DNA of 64,000 nucleotides from Rubrivivax gelatinosus (GCF_016583785.1 NZ_NRRU01000006.1:21039-85038); one strand, 5' to 3'. Shown: positions 50,194-60,292, numbered from the stretch's first letter. Notes: generated by a model from the sequence alone, not told the origin. A program made the numbers and translations.

Positions 50194-51291
50194 TCACTTG
50201 GTGGCGGTGGCCACCGTGGCAACAGGTTCCGACGCGGCGGCGTCGACCGGTGTGGCGACCGCAGCGGCAGCCGCAGCCGCGGGCGCCGGGCCCTTCAGAC
50301 CGACGTAGTCCTTGGCCATCTGCGCGCCGTAGATCGGCTTGTAGGCACCTTGGTGGCAGGTGGCGCAGTTGATCTTGGCCACGTCGCCAGTCGGCCCGAG
50401 CCGGTGCGCCGGGAAGGTCTTGGTCAGCCCTTCCATGAACCCGTTGTTCAGGTCACGCGCCAGGCGAATGCCGTACCAGGCCGTCGCACGTTGCGGTGCG
50501 GCGTTGTCCCAGCTGCCAAAGCCATTGGTGTTGTGGCAGTAGGTGCAGTTGACGCCGAGCGCGCCCGCCATGTGCATCATCAGGCCATAGGTCTTCTCGG
50601 CCTGTTTGATGCCCGCGGTGGTCGTGCCCGTCGGCAGTGCCGTCGTGCCGTAGACCCGGACCTGGGTGTCGTCCTTCAGGAAGGTCGAGAACGGGTCATA
50701 GGGCAGCGAGGTCAGGCCCACCACCTTCTTGGCCTGGTTCTGGCCATCGAGGTTGCCGATGAAGTCCGCGCGCTTGTTCTGCGCTTCGGCCTTGAACCAG
50801 ATCTCCTTGGGCACCGGCTGGCCACGGTGGCAGGTGTAGCAGGTGACGCCGGTGGCGGCGACGTGCTGCGTCCACTGCGCGTTGACCTTCTGCGTCATCT
50901 CGATCATGCGACGCGAGACGACCTTCTGGTACTTCGAGTCGTCGGCCAGATTGTCCGTGTGGCAGTAGGTGCAGCCCTCGGTCGGCGCCACCCATTGGGT
51001 GATCGCCGCCATGTGGCGCGTGAACTCGGCCACCGACAGATGGCCCAGAACCTTGACGTTCTGGAACACCTGCCCGGCGCGCGGGCCCGAATCGTCAGCC
51101 ACCGGCGTGCCGGCCGGAGCTTGATTCAGCGGAATCTGCTCGGCCAGCGTGCGCGGGTTGACGATGTGCTGCATCCCGGTGCCGCGGTAGCCCCGCTGCA
51201 CGGAGTCAACCGGCGGGCGCTCGCATCCGGCGAGCAGGGCCGCCGCAGTCACGGCGACGGTAAGGGTCGAAATGCGAACCGCGAGTGCCAT
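50194..51291 (-). CDS. pufC: PufC, tetraheme cytochrome c subunit of the reaction centre
   Basis: It donates electrons to the photo-oxidised special pair from the periplasm. The 365-aa protein has a lipoprotein signal (LTVAVTAAALLAGC, lipidated Cys about residue 23) and four CxxCH heme motifs: CTYCH, CYTCH, CTYCH and CATCH. An Ala/Pro-rich C-terminal tail follows. The ATG at 51291 shares one base with the pufM stop (TGATG). A tetraheme PufC is typical of Rubrivivax but absent from Rhodobacter. Confidence 0.97.
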   Translation of the reverse strand: MALAVRISTLTVAVTAAALLAGCERPPVDSVQRGYRGTGMQHIVNPRTLAEQIPLNQAPAGTPVADDSGPRAGQVFQNVKVLGHLSVAEFTRHMAAITQWVAPTEGCTYCHTDNLADDSKYQKVVSRRMIEMTQKVNAQWTQHVAATGVTCYTCHRGQPVPKEIWFKAEAQNKRADFIGNLDGQNQAKKVVGLTSLPYDPFSTFLKDDTQVRVYGTTALPTGTTTAGIKQAEKTYGLMMHMAGALGVNCTYCHNTNGFGSWDNAAPQRATAWYGIRLARDLNNGFMEGLTKTFPAHRLGPTGDVAKINCATCHQGAYKPIYGAQMAKDYVGLKGPAPAAAAAAAVATPVDAAASEPVATVATATK

Positions 51292-52268
51292 CACTTGACT
51301 CCCTGCAGGGTGGCGGGGTCGATCGTGGGCGCGAACACAGCCGGATACGACGGTGCCACGCCGTGCTTGACGGCCCACAGATACCAGTTGTCGACGACGG
51401 TGCCCGACAGCAGGATGCCGATGCCGCCGGTCAGCGGGCACAGCACGGCGAACCACCACGCCCAGCGGTGGATCGACTCGGTCGTCGCGTTGAAGCCCAT
51501 CGTCCAGCGCCAGAACAGCTGGGCGCGTTCCGAGGCGGTACCGCGGTCGGCGATCTGCTCCAGTTCACGCTCGCCACCGAAGCGGCTGACGGCCAGGATC
51601 GTCGCACCGTGCATCGCGAACAGCAGCGTTGCGCCGTACAGGAAGGCGATCGAGAGCGCGTGGAACGGGTTGTAGAACAGGTTGCCGTAGCGCAGCGAGA
51701 ACGCGGCGGTCCAGTCCAGGTGCGGGAAGATGCCGAAAGGCACGGCTTCCGACCAGCTGCCCATCAGCACCGGGCGGATGAAGCCCAGCACCAGATACAG
51801 CCAGATCGCGGCGGCGAAGGCCCACGCGACGTGCGTGCCCATGCCCAGGGCGCGAGCCCGGGTGTACATGCGCACCCACCACAGCAGGATGGAGATCGTC
51901 AGGAACAGGCCCGCCATCAGCCACCAGCCGCCGTCGTTCAGCGGCGGCAGCTTCAGGCCGTACTTCGGAGACGGCGGCTCGAGCGCCAGCCAGAAGAACT
52001 GGCGCAGGAACTCGATCGGGTCCCAGCCGACCGAGGCCAGCATGTTCAGGCCGATGATCAGCGTGGCCAGCGAGCCGAAGACGATCGACATGATGCCGAG
52101 CGCGCCGAGATAGATCGGCCCGATCTGCGCCATGCCCAGGCGACCCAGCAGGTGAACCTGCCAAGGCTTCTTGCCGGTGCGCGGGCTGTCCTGTTCGGGC
52201 AGCGGCACACCCATGTGCGCCGGCCCTGCGACCTGCACACGCGTGAAGATGTTTTGATATTCAGCCAT
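51291..52268 (-). CDS. pufM: PufM, reaction centre M subunit
   Basis: This is one of the two core polypeptides holding the bacteriochlorophylls, bacteriopheophytin, QA and iron. The 325-aa protein has five membrane helices. It includes [19 protein letters not shown] (special-pair and iron His), [13 protein letters not shown] and [21 protein letters not shown]. The ATG is preceded by CAGGAGAAA. The C-terminal extension fits contact with PufC. It lies 18 nt after pufL. Confidence 0.98.
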   Translation of the reverse strand: MAEYQNIFTRVQVAGPAHMGVPLPEQDSPRTGKKPWQVHLLGRLGMAQIGPIYLGALGIMSIVFGSLATLIIGLNMLASVGWDPIEFLRQFFWLALEPPSPKYGLKLPPLNDGGWWLMAGLFLTISILLWWVRMYTRARALGMGTHVAWAFAAAIWLYLVLGFIRPVLMGSWSEAVPFGIFPHLDWTAAFSLRYGNLFYNPFHALSIAFLYGATLLFAMHGATILAVSRFGGERELEQIADRGTASERAQLFWRWTMGFNATTESIHRWAWWFAVLCPLTGGIGILLSGTVVDNWYLWAVKHGVAPSYPAVFAPTIDPATLQGVK

Positions 52269-52286
52269 TGGGTTTCTCCTGCGGGC

Positions 52287-53126
52287 TCACTTGAGCGGCC
52301 ACTGACTCCAGATGGGCATGTTCAGCCACCAGCCCCACCACTCCGGCCAACCGCGGGTCCAGAACGGACCGCTGATCACGATGCAGACCGCGCTCCAGAA
52401 GGCCGCCGACAGCGCCAGGAACAGACCCAGGCGGTGGATACCGAGCGAACCGATCGAATAACCCACGGCGTCGCGGAAGAACGTGTCTTCGTGATCCGTC
52501 GTCTTCATCGGCTCACCCTTCTTCGGGTTCGCCGCGGACAGGATCAGACCCCCGTGCATGGACATGGCGAGCGTCGTCGTGAAGAAGAACGTGATCGCCA
52601 GCATGTGTGCCGGGTTGTAATGGAAGTGCAGGTATTGGTAGCCAACGTTCGACACCCAGTCGAGGTGACTGAAGATGCCGTACGGGAACCCATGGCCCCA
52701 GGCGCCCATGAGCAGCGGGCGGATGACGACCAGCGTGACATAAGCCAGGATCGCGAAACCAAACGCGATCGGCACGTGGAATTGCATGCCGAGCTTGCGG
52801 CAGATTTCCACCTCACGCAGTGCCCACGAGACGAAAGCCCCGATGGCGCACACCGTGATCAATTGCCAGAGCCCACCTTCGAGCAGCGGCGCGACGCCCA
52901 GCCCGTAAGACAGGTCCGGCGGCGCAATACTGATCTGCCAAAGATTCCACGTCGGCCCCTGCGAAGCGCCCCAGATGATCAACGCGGTTCCCAGGACCGA
53001 GAAGAAGAGCGTCGTGACGCCGAAGAAGCCGACGTAGAACGGCCCGACCCAGAAGTCGAAGAGATCGCCCCCGACCAGCGTGCCGCCGCGCACCCGGTAT
53101 TTCTTCTCGAAACTCAGCATTGCCAT
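52287..53126 (-). CDS. pufL: PufL, reaction centre L subunit
   Basis: This is the second core polypeptide of the reaction centre, carrying the active electron-transfer branch and QB site. The 279-aa protein has five membrane helices. It contains [36 protein letters not shown] and [20 protein letters not shown] (His ligands). GGAGGA precedes the ATG. It is separated from pufA by 115 nt containing a hairpin. Confidence 0.98.
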   Translation of the reverse strand: MAMLSFEKKYRVRGGTLVGGDLFDFWVGPFYVGFFGVTTLFFSVLGTALIIWGASQGPTWNLWQISIAPPDLSYGLGVAPLLEGGLWQLITVCAIGAFVSWALREVEICRKLGMQFHVPIAFGFAILAYVTLVVIRPLLMGAWGHGFPYGIFSHLDWVSNVGYQYLHFHYNPAHMLAITFFFTTTLAMSMHGGLILSAANPKKGEPMKTTDHEDTFFRDAVGYSIGSLGIHRLGLFLALSAAFWSAVCIVISGPFWTRGWPEWWGWWLNMPIWSQWPLK

Positions 53127-53195
53127 ATTGATTCCTCCGACCGACGGGTCGCCACCGACAACCCGAACGGCGAGTTTGTAGTTGCAGCGGGTCGA

Positions 53196-53213
53196 AACCG
53201 GTCGAGACCGGTT
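53196..53213 (-). other. pufA-pufL intercistronic hairpin
   Basis: A perfect 7-bp inverted repeat, AACCGGT with ACCGGTT, has a 4-nt loop in the 115-nt pufA-pufL gap. In Rhodobacter a hairpin in this gap stabilises the pufBA part of the mRNA and raises LH1 over reaction centre; the same role is inferred here. Confidence 0.5.
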
Positions 53214-53241
53214 CCGCCCGCATGCACTGGCGAGGCGCTTT

Positions 53242-53445
53242 TTACTTCGCCTGCGCCAGGGACGTCACTTCGGCAGGAACCGGGGCGGTTGCAGACGCCA
53301 CCGGCGCCTTCTTCGCGCCGTCCAGCCAGTTGAACTTGTTCGTGCCCAGCAGCATCAGATGAATCAGCACGGCAAGACCAAGCAGGAACACCGCCTGAGC
53401 CACCATGGCGCGCATCGGATCGAACAGACGCCAAATTCTCCACAT
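53242..53445 (-). CDS. pufA: PufA, LH1 alpha polypeptide
   Basis: The 67-aa antenna polypeptide starts [20 protein letters not shown] with one membrane helix and the bacteriochlorophyll ligand His29 in [19 protein letters not shown]-terminal extension rich in Ala, Pro and Val follows. AGGAG lies 8 nt before the ATG and overlaps the stop of the preceding 74-aa ORF, so translation is coupled to it. Confidence 0.97.
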   Translation of the reverse strand: MWRIWRLFDPMRAMVAQAVFLLGLAVLIHLMLLGTNKFNWLDGAKKAPVASATAPVPAEVTSLAQAK

Positions 53446-53456
53446 AATCCAAGCTC

Positions 53457-53681
53457 CTATAGCAAATGCGACATGAAGGTATATACCGCTGCCTTAACGC
53501 CGCCAAAAATAGATTTCACACCTTCAGCCCCCGGCAACCAGGAACGCCAGTGCCAACCGAGCAATTGCCCGATGAGGGCAATGATCAGAAACGCCACGTA
53601 GCTGAGCGCGAAGATGACCCAGAAACTTCTGGAGTCACTCGCCGCGAGCGGCTTGGGCATTGCAGATTCGATATGGGCCAT
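53457..53681 (-). CDS. 74-aa membrane protein between pufB and pufA (PufQ-like, tentative)
   Basis: The 74-aa protein has one membrane segment (about residues 20-42, VIFALSYVAFLIIALIGQLLG) followed by HWRSWLPGAEG and a conserved-looking end, GGVKAAVYTFMSHLL. Size, single span and puf location recall PufQ, which acts in bacteriochlorophyll supply, but PufQ normally precedes pufB and I cannot confirm homology. It has its own ribosome binding site (GGGGAG). Its stop TAG forms part of the pufA Shine-Dalgarno, so it is very likely translated. Confidence 0.7.
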   Translation of the reverse strand: MAHIESAMPKPLAASDSRSFWVIFALSYVAFLIIALIGQLLGWHWRSWLPGAEGVKSIFGGVKAAVYTFMSHLL

Positions 53682-53716
53682 AACGCTCCCCTTTGACGGG
53701 TCAAGCTAGCAGGTAC

Positions 53717-53863
53717 TTAGAGCCAGGGACGCCAGACCCAGACCAGGAAGTGGGCGACGACGGCGACCGCCGTGAAACCCACGAAACCCTGAACCCAGAA
53801 CTTGTGGAACTCCTGGGCTTCGTCGTCGGTGAGCCCGGAGATCGAGCCCTTTCTTTCGGCCAT
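53717..53863 (-). CDS. pufB: PufB, LH1 beta polypeptide
   Basis: The 48-aa antenna polypeptide starts [20 protein letters not shown] and has one helix with the bacteriochlorophyll ligand His38 in [15 protein letters not shown]; His20 is the second conserved histidine. The ATG at 53863 has AAGGAG 7 nt upstream. The frame continues upstream, but that part precedes the ribosome binding site and is not used. Followed by the 74-aa ORF rather than directly by pufA. Confidence 0.95.
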
Positions 53864-53881
53864 GAGGAAACTCCTTCTAAA

Positions 53882-53897
53882 GCGGCCAAGTGGCCGC
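53882..53897. other. Small hairpin upstream of pufB
   Basis: GCGGCC and GGCCGC flank a 4-nt AAGT loop 10 or so nt before the pufB ribosome binding site, in the 135-nt bchZ-pufB gap. It may protect the processed 5' end of puf mRNA. No promoter was identified with confidence in this gap. Confidence 0.35.
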
Positions 53898-53998
53898 GTG
53901 CGCACAAGACCCGCGCACGGTGGGCAGCCGCGGCAGAGTGCCACGACATTCGGAAAGTCCACTGATCGCGGACAGGAATCGTTGAATGGAGCACCGAT

Positions 53999-55462
53999 TC
54001 ATGCGGGCTCCTTGTGGCCGAGCAGCTGGCGCACACGCCCGGCGGTGACACGCTCTTCGCCGGCGGCACCGGCTTCGCGTTCCGCACGGTCGCGCAGCTG
54101 CTTGGCGGCCGAGATCTGGACCAGCACCGGCTGGCGCGCGACGTAGTCCTGCAGCACCTGCTGCGCTTCGTCGTCCCAGGGCCTGGAGTCGCCGCGGCGC
54201 GACGGCGTCGCGTCGATGCGATCGAGCTCGGTGCCCAGCGGCAGGATGTTGAACAGCGCGTCGAAGAGCGCGTTGCAGAACTCCTGCACCAGGTAGGTGG
54301 CGCCGGCGTAGCCCATGAAGGGCGTGCCGGTGTGGCGGCGGATGATCGCGCCCGGGAACGAGGCCGGGATGTAGGCCGGCTTCGGCCCATGGCCGGCAGT
54401 CGTTTCCGCCAGGTACATGCGCTCGTTGTAGCTGCCGAAGAGCACCAGCGGCGTCTTCGTGTGCACCAGCTCGCGCACGCTCTGGTTGTCGGTCTTCTCG
54501 CCGGACTTGCGTGCAATGGCGAAATTGCACGGCAGGCCGAGCTCGTCTTCGAAGAAGTGGCGCACGCCGCGCGCGTAGGTCTCGCCGGCGACGATGCCGA
54601 AGTTGGCGGTGCCGAAGAAGTCCTGAGTCACCGAGCGCCACAGGTCCCAGATCGGCTTGATCGTCGTGTGCTTCTCGCGCTCGATGAACGGTTCCGGGTC
54701 CAGGTTCAGCAGGCGGCCGAGTTCACGCAGGAAGGCGGTGGTGCTGTGCAGCCCGATCGGCGCCTGCAGGTACGGACGCTCCAGCGCCTCACACAGCATG
54801 CGGCCGAACTCGCGGTACATGCAGACGTTGACGTCGGCGTCGACGAGCTTCTGCACGTCGGCCAGGTGGCTGCCGAGCGGGAACACCATGTTCACCTCGG
54901 CGCCTATGCCTTCGACCAGGCGCCGGATCTCGTGCAGGTCGCTCGGCATGTTGAAGCTGCCGTAGCTCGGGCCGATGATGTTGACGCGCGGCTTCTCGCC
55001 GGCCGGGCGCTGCTCGAAGGGCACGCGCGCCGGCACCTTGCGCAGGCCGTATTCACTCCAGAGCCAGAACATCGCGCGGTTCGCGCATTGCCACTGGTCC
55101 TCGTCGATCGTGCGCGGCAGGAAACGCTGGATCGTCGTGCCTTCGGGCGTGACGCCGCCGCCGATCATCTCGGCGATCGAGCCGGTGACGACGACCGCCG
55201 GCAGGTCCGGGTCGAGCGCCGCGTGCGCGCGCTTCATCGAACCTTCGGTGCCTTCGCGGCCGAGCTGTTCTTCGCCCAGGCCGGTGACGACGATGGGCAG
55301 CTCGTGCGGCGGCAGCGCGTCGGTGTAGTGCAGCACTGCGGTGGCCGGCAGGTTCTCGCAGCCCACCGGGCCGTCGATGACGACCTGCAGCCCCTTGATC
55401 GCGGTGAAGACGTACACCGCGCCCCAGTAGCCGCCCGCGCGGTCATGGTCGATCACGTACAT
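53999..55462 (-). CDS. bchZ: BchZ, chlorophyllide a reductase subunit Z
   Basis: With BchY this forms the nitrogenase-like catalytic component of chlorophyllide a reductase, which makes the bacteriochlorin ring. The 487-aa protein begins [20 protein letters not shown]. It has [20 protein letters not shown] (cluster Cys), [19 protein letters not shown] and [20 protein letters not shown]. The ATG at 55462 shares one base with the bchY stop (TGATG). It is the last bch gene before pufB. Confidence 0.95.
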   Translation of the reverse strand: MYVIDHDRAGGYWGAVYVFTAIKGLQVVIDGPVGCENLPATAVLHYTDALPPHELPIVVTGLGEEQLGREGTEGSMKRAHAALDPDLPAVVVTGSIAEMIGGGVTPEGTTIQRFLPRTIDEDQWQCANRAMFWLWSEYGLRKVPARVPFEQRPAGEKPRVNIIGPSYGSFNMPSDLHEIRRLVEGIGAEVNMVFPLGSHLADVQKLVDADVNVCMYREFGRMLCEALERPYLQAPIGLHSTTAFLRELGRLLNLDPEPFIEREKHTTIKPIWDLWRSVTQDFFGTANFGIVAGETYARGVRHFFEDELGLPCNFAIARKSGEKTDNQSVRELVHTKTPLVLFGSYNERMYLAETTAGHGPKPAYIPASFPGAIIRRHTGTPFMGYAGATYLVQEFCNALFDALFNILPLGTELDRIDATPSRRGDSRPWDDEAQQVLQDYVARQPVLVQISAAKQLRDRAEREAGAAGEERVTAGRVRQLLGHKEPA

Positions 55463-56991
55463 CAGATCATCTCCTCGGCCTTGCGGCGCTTCTGGAGCTT
55501 GATGACCTGACGGCGCGTCTCGGCCCGGAACTCGGGGCGCAGCTGCGGCACGTCTTCCCAGACGCCGGCGTTGTCGCCGGAGCCAACCTCGCCGAAAAAC
55601 TCGCGCATCTGCTGGAAGCGCGCCTTGTTCGCGATGGCGGCGTTGATGACCTGGGCGAGCGAACCGGCACCGGCCGGGCCCATCAGCGGGCGCGCCGAAA
55701 TCAGGTTCGTGAAGTACAGCGCCGGGATCGTGGCCTGCTTGGCGGCCTGCACGACCGGGGTCGTGCCGATCGCGAGGTCGGGGCGGAACTCGCGCACCGC
55801 GGCGATGTCCTGCTCGAGCGAAGCGCGGTACTGCACGTGCACGCCGCGCGCCTGCAGCCATTCGAGATCAGGCGCGCTCCACGGCGTCTTCGGGCAGGCG
55901 GTGCCGACGTAAGGCACTTCGGCGCCGCTTTCGACCAGCAGGCGCGCGACCAGCAGTTCCGAGCCTTCGTAGCCGGAGACGACGACGCGGCCCTTGATCG
56001 GCGTGGCGGCGAGCGCGCCCTTGATGGCACGCAGCCACTTGTTCTTGGACGCGTCGATCATCGCCTGCGGCACGTTGCAGGCGCGGCCGACGGCCTGCAG
56101 CCAGGCTTCGGTGCCGTCGTGGCCCACCGGGGCGGACGCGACGATCGGGCGACCCGCGGTCTCGAACTCGCGGATGCTGGCGGTGTAGAACGGGTGGATC
56201 GCGGCGACGGCGGCGCAGTCCAGCGCGGCGTACAGCTCGCGCCATTCACGCGTCGGCACCACAGGGCCGGCGGCCAGGCCCATCGGCTCGAGCATCATGC
56301 CGATGCCCACCGGGTCGGCCGGGAACATCTCGCCCAGCAGCGTGATCGTCGGCTTCTCGCTGACGCCGCCGCGCGGCGTGGCCACCGGGCCGGCTTCGGC
56401 CTCGCTGCGCGCCACGCGCAGCATCGCGCCGGCGAGAACGTCCTTGGCCTCGGCATGCGTGGGCACGCCGAAACCCGGAACGTCGATGCCGATGATGCGA
56501 ACGCCGTCGATCTCCTTGGGCAGCAGGCGCAGCGGCACACCCGAGGCGCTGGGCACGCACAGGTTGATGACGACGACGGCGTCGTACTGCTTCGGGTCGG
56601 CGAGCTTGTGCACGGCCTCGCGGATGTCCTCGAACAGCTTGCCGGTGACCAGCGTTTCGCTGCTGAACGGCACGTAGCCGATCGAGCGCCGCGCGCCGTA
56701 GAAGTGGGCGGTGAAGCTCAGACCGTAGACGCAGCAGGCCGAACCCGACAGCACGGTCGCGGTGCGGCGCATGCGCAGGCCGACACGCAGCGAACCGAAG
56801 GCCGGGCACATGCTCTGCGGCTGGTCGTGCGGGCCCGCGCCTTCGGGCAGCGGGTAGTCGCGCGCGTACTGCTGCAGCAGCTCGCCGTTGCCCGATGCGG
56901 CAGCGGCGGCCAGCATCTGGTCCCGGCCCGCGTGGCAGCCCAGGCCATCGGCCTCGGGCGCACCAGGGTTGGAGTGCTTGAGCTCGTCCAT
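55462..56991 (-). CDS. bchY: BchY, chlorophyllide a reductase subunit Y
   Basis: The 509-aa partner of BchZ has a cysteine-bearing region in [14 protein letters not shown] and [14 protein letters not shown], typical of BchY cluster ligands. It also has [38 protein letters not shown] and [20 protein letters not shown]. It starts 8 nt after bchX and overlaps the bchZ start by one base. Confidence 0.95.
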   Translation of the reverse strand: MDELKHSNPGAPEADGLGCHAGRDQMLAAAAASGNGELLQQYARDYPLPEGAGPHDQPQSMCPAFGSLRVGLRMRRTATVLSGSACCVYGLSFTAHFYGARRSIGYVPFSSETLVTGKLFEDIREAVHKLADPKQYDAVVVINLCVPSASGVPLRLLPKEIDGVRIIGIDVPGFGVPTHAEAKDVLAGAMLRVARSEAEAGPVATPRGGVSEKPTITLLGEMFPADPVGIGMMLEPMGLAAGPVVPTREWRELYAALDCAAVAAIHPFYTASIREFETAGRPIVASAPVGHDGTEAWLQAVGRACNVPQAMIDASKNKWLRAIKGALAATPIKGRVVVSGYEGSELLVARLLVESGAEVPYVGTACPKTPWSAPDLEWLQARGVHVQYRASLEQDIAAVREFRPDLAIGTTPVVQAAKQATIPALYFTNLISARPLMGPAGAGSLAQVINAAIANKARFQQMREFFGEVGSGDNAGVWEDVPQLRPEFRAETRRQVIKLQKRRKAEEMI

Positions 56992-56999
56992 CGCCGTGC

Positions 57000-58004
57000 T
57001 CAGGCCTGGTCGTAGACGACTTCGAGCGTCGGGCGGACGATCTCGTCCTTGCCGACCATGTCCTTGATCGTCGCCGGCTCGAGCACGATGTCGCGGCCGG
57101 TGGTCTCGGACGAGAACAGGCCCAGCAGTTCATCCTGCGTCAGCGGCTTCGGGCGCACCGGGGGCGCTTCGGCGACGTTGCTCGCGAGTTCCTCGAACAG
57201 CGGCCCCCAGGTCGTGCCCGGGCGGGCGACGATCTCGTAGGCGGCGCTCTTGCGGCGGATGTCCTCGTTGGCGGGGATCGCGGCCAGCACCGGGATGCCG
57301 ACGTTGGCGGCGAAGGCCTGGGCTTCGCCCGTGCCGTCGTCCTTGTTGATCACCATGCCGGCAACGCCGACGTTGCCGCCCAGCTTGCGGAAGTACTCGA
57401 CCGCGCTGCAGACGTTGTTGGCGACGTAGAGCGATTGCAGGTCGTTGCTGCCGACGACAATGACCTTCTGGCACATGTCGCGTGCGATCGGCAGGCCGAA
57501 GCCGCCGCAGACCACGTCGCCGAGGAAGTCGAGCAGCACGTAGTCGAAGCCCCAGTCGTGGAAGCCGAGCTTCTCCAGGGTCTCGAAGCCGTGGATGATG
57601 CCGCGCCCGCCACAGCCGCGGCCGACCTCGGGCCCGCCGAGTTCCATCGCGAACACGCCGTCGCGCTTGAAGCAGACGTCGCCGATCTGCACCGCCTCGC
57701 CGGCCAGCTTCTTCTTCGAGCTGGTCTCGATGATGGTCGGCGTGGCCTTGCCGCCGAACAGCAGGCTGGTCGTGTCGCTCTTCGGATCGCAACCGATCAG
57801 CAGGACCTTCTTGCCCTGCTGCGCCATCATGTAGCTGAGGTTGGCGAGCGTAAAACTCTTGCCGATGCCGCCCTTGCCGTAGATCGCGATGATCTGCGTC
57901 GTCTTGGTCACCGGGTTCGTGGACACCGCATCGGGTTCGATCGCCGCTTCGTTCTTCAGGCGCTCGTCGCGCATGAGGATGACTGGCGAGGTGGTCTGAC
58001 TCAT
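57000..58004 (-). CDS. bchX: BchX, chlorophyllide a reductase iron protein
   Basis: This NifH/BchL-like ATPase passes electrons to BchYZ. The 334-aa protein has Walker [21 protein letters not shown] and cluster cysteines in GGPEVGRGCGGRGI and [14 protein letters not shown]. Compared with BchL it has an S-F instead of S-T after the P-loop Lys and a longer C-terminal part, both typical of BchX. The ATG at 58004 overlaps the bchC stop by ATGA. Confidence 0.95.
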   Translation of the reverse strand: MSQTTSPVILMRDERLKNEAAIEPDAVSTNPVTKTTQIIAIYGKGGIGKSFTLANLSYMMAQQGKKVLLIGCDPKSDTTSLLFGGKATPTIIETSSKKKLAGEAVQIGDVCFKRDGVFAMELGGPEVGRGCGGRGIIHGFETLEKLGFHDWGFDYVLLDFLGDVVCGGFGLPIARDMCQKVIVVGSNDLQSLYVANNVCSAVEYFRKLGGNVGVAGMVINKDDGTGEAQAFAANVGIPVLAAIPANEDIRRKSAAYEIVARPGTTWGPLFEELASNVAEAPPVRPKPLTQDELLGLFSSETTGRDIVLEPATIKDMVGKDEIVRPTLEVVYDQA

Positions 58005-58954
58005 CGCGTACTACTCCAGTCGAGGACCATCTTCAGGCAGTCCGGGTCGCCGAACGCGATGCGGTATGCGTCGGCGGCTTGGGACGGGTTGGCGTGATGG
58101 GTGATCAGGCCGTCGAGCGACAGGCGCCCGGTTTCGGCCAGTTCCTTCACCGCCAGCAGATCGGGGCGCTGCCATTCGGCGGCGCACCGGATTTGCGCTT
58201 CGCGCATGAACGCGGGCGCAAAGTTGAAGTGCAGCGGGTCGGTGTAGAAACCCGCCAGCACGATCTCGCCGCCACGCGCCAGGCGCAGGACGAGACGATC
58301 CAGGATCGAGGAGTCGCCGCTGACGTCGAAGATGGCGCGGTAGTCGCGGCGCGGGTCTTCGTCGGGGTGGACGACGGTGTAACCCGTCGCGCCCTGCGCG
58401 CGGGTCGGATTGGTTTCCCAGACGGTCGGCGGCGCGAAGCCGGCGACGACGGTCATGCGAGCCAGCAGGCGGCCGAGCACGCCGTGGCCGACGATGAGGT
58501 CGGGCGCGACGATGGGCGTGCGCTTGCCGCCGCCGGCGACCGAGTGATAGGCGGTGGCGGCCAGCGCCAGCAGCACGGCTTGTTCGCCCAGGGAGTCGGA
58601 GACCGCGCAGACACGCGAGCCGGCAACGACGACACGCGAAGCGGCACCGCCGAAGAGGCCACGCACCTCGCCGTAGCACAGAGCGCCGGGCACGAACACA
58701 CGTTCGCCGACCTTGTGGTGGGCGTTGGCACCGGCCTGCACGACGCGGCCGACGGATTCGTAACCGGGCACCAGCGGATAGCCCATGCCGGGGAAGGCCG
58801 GCATGCGCCCGCTCCACAGCAGCTTTTCGGTGCCGGTGGAAATGCCGCTGTACTCGATGTCGACGACCAGATCTTCGTCGGTCGGCGGCGTCAGTTCGAG
58901 CTCACGCAGGACGAGGTGCTCGGGCTGCTCGAGCACGATGGCTTGGGTCTTCAT
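58001..58954 (-). CDS. bchC: BchC, hydroxyethyl bacteriochlorophyllide dehydrogenase
   Basis: It oxidises the C3 hydroxyethyl group to acetyl, a late step of bacteriochlorophyllide a synthesis. The 317-aa MDR-type protein starts MKTQAIVLEQPEHLVLRE. It has VDIEYSGISTGTEKLLWSG, MGYPLVPGYESVGRVVQAG and APDLIVGHGVLGRLLARMT. The ATG at 58954 has GGAGG 5 nt upstream; a GTG four codons earlier is less likely. A promoter with a perfect PpsR site lies about 100 nt upstream. Confidence 0.95.
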   Translation of the reverse strand: MKTQAIVLEQPEHLVLRELELTPPTDEDLVVDIEYSGISTGTEKLLWSGRMPAFPGMGYPLVPGYESVGRVVQAGANAHHKVGERVFVPGALCYGEVRGLFGGAASRVVVAGSRVCAVSDSLGEQAVLLALAATAYHSVAGGGKRTPIVAPDLIVGHGVLGRLLARMTVVAGFAPPTVWETNPTRAQGATGYTVVHPDEDPRRDYRAIFDVSGDSSILDRLVLRLARGGEIVLAGFYTDPLHFNFAPAFMREAQIRCAAEWQRPDLLAVKELAETGRLSLDGLITHHANPSQAADAYRIAFGDPDCLKMVLDWSSTR

Positions 58955-59046
58955 GCAGCCCTCCACGCCGAGCGCATACGGGGCTTCGACGGCATCACGG
59001 GCCGTGCCTGCGAACGGTGCTTCATCGGCTTCAACATCACGACGTC

Positions 59047-59086
59047 ATCTTAAGCTGACAGTCCCGTGTGTCAAGGTGGCTGGACA
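59047..59086 (-). promoter_or_regulatory. bchC promoter with PpsR site
   Basis: On the minus strand TTGACA (59074-59069) and TAAGAT (59052-59047) are 16 nt apart, a good sigma-70 promoter for bchCXYZ-puf. At 59069-59086, TGT-N12-ACA matches the PpsR/CrtJ consensus and overlaps the -35, a repressor position. The predicted leader before bchC is about 85 nt. Confidence 0.75.
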
Positions 59087-59104
59087 TGCCTTAGATCAGG
59101 AAAG

Positions 59105-60280
59105 TTAAGCCGAGCAGCGGGCGACCAGAACGCCAGCCTGCAGCGGCATATGCGTGGGCAGCGAACGCACGCTCGCGAACCCCGCTTCGTTCAGCAAACG
59201 AGTCAGGTGCGCCGCAGAACGCGGACGTCCGCGGCCCATCGCCAGCAGGTAGAAACCGAAGTAGGCGTCGCCGATCGGCTCGACGCCCGGAACCTCGGCC
59301 ATCGCCTCCGCCAGCACCAGGGTGCCGTTGTCGGGCAAGGCGCGGCGCACGTTCTTGAACAGCGTCAACACTCGTTCATCGGGATGGTCGAAGGCCACCC
59401 GGACAAGGGAGATGACGTCGGCGCCACGCGGCAGTTCGTCGGCGAAGAAGTCGCCACCGAAGGCCCGCGAACGGCCGCCAATGCCCCAGGTCTTGAAGTT
59501 GTCTTCGGCGCGGCGGGCGACGGCCGGCAGGTCGAAAACACGCAGTTCCAGCCCCGGCACCTCGGCGGCCACGGCGCGCACGAAAGCGCCCTCGCCGCCG
59601 CCCACGTCCATCAGCACGCGGTGGCGGCCGAACCGGTAGGCGTCCAGCACCTCGCGCGCGACCAGCGGCTGCGAGGCCGTCATCAGCTTGGAGTATTCGG
59701 CGACCTTCTCGGTGGCCAGTGTGGCCGGCTGCCCGGGGCCGGCATCGGCCGCAGCGGCATACGGCCAGTAGCCAGCCATCGCCGGTGCACGCCCTTCGCC
59801 GCGCAGCAACGCCACGGGGTCGGCCAGGTCGCCGTACAGCGTCGCGTGGTGCTCGACCATCGCCGTGATCGCCTCGTTGGCGACCAGCGGCGCGCCGAGA
59901 CGACCCAGCGTCACGGTGTCGCCGCCCTGCAGGTCCAGCAGTTCGAGCGAAGCGGCCGCGGCGACCAGGCGGCGCATCGCGTCCGGGCTCATCGCGCAGC
60001 GTTCGGCCATCAGCGCCAGCGGCAGCGGCCCGTCGGCGAGCATGCCGAACAGGTTCAGGCGCACGCAGGCCAACAGGATCTGCGAATAGACGAAGCCGGC
60101 GAGCAGATCGAAGAGTTCACGCGCGTGCCGGCGCGCCACCGGGCGCGTCAGCGGGAACGCGGCGGCCCAGCGCTGGAAGCCGGGGCGTGCGATCGTGCGG
60201 TGTTTCCAGTCGCGAAACCGTTCAGCCAGCGTCTGCGAACGGCGAAGCCCGGCCTGCGGCCTCATCTCGGCTCTGTCCAT
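59105..60280 (-). CDS. crtF: CrtF, hydroxyneurosporene O-methyltransferase
   Basis: This SAM-dependent enzyme methylates the C1 hydroxyl of acyclic carotenoids after CrtC. The 391-aa protein has an N-terminal helical dimerisation part (ARELFDLLAGFVYSQILLAC) and the SAM site LMDVGGGEGAFVRAVAAEVPG. The catalytic-region block DVISLVRVAFDHPDERVLTL follows. It starts 12 nt after crtE and is followed by the bchC promoter region. Confidence 0.95.
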   Translation of the reverse strand: MDRAEMRPQAGLRRSQTLAERFRDWKHRTIARPGFQRWAAAFPLTRPVARRHARELFDLLAGFVYSQILLACVRLNLFGMLADGPLPLALMAERCAMSPDAMRRLVAAAASLELLDLQGGDTVTLGRLGAPLVANEAITAMVEHHATLYGDLADPVALLRGEGRAPAMAGYWPYAAAADAGPGQPATLATEKVAEYSKLMTASQPLVAREVLDAYRFGRHRVLMDVGGGEGAFVRAVAAEVPGLELRVFDLPAVARRAEDNFKTWGIGGRSRAFGGDFFADELPRGADVISLVRVAFDHPDERVLTLFKNVRRALPDNGTLVLAEAMAEVPGVEPIGDAYFGFYLLAMGRGRPRSAAHLTRLLNEAGFASVRSLPTHMPLQAGVLVARCSA

Positions 60281-60292
60281 CTTGTAACGGGG

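Noticed and set aside
51285..53333. A 682-codon plus-strand frame opposite pufM and pufL.
   Set aside because: It mirrors the reaction centre genes; composition is typical of an antisense shadow.
50194..53863. A pufX gene downstream of pufM.
   Set aside because: The position is taken by tetraheme pufC, and no PufX-like ORF was found.
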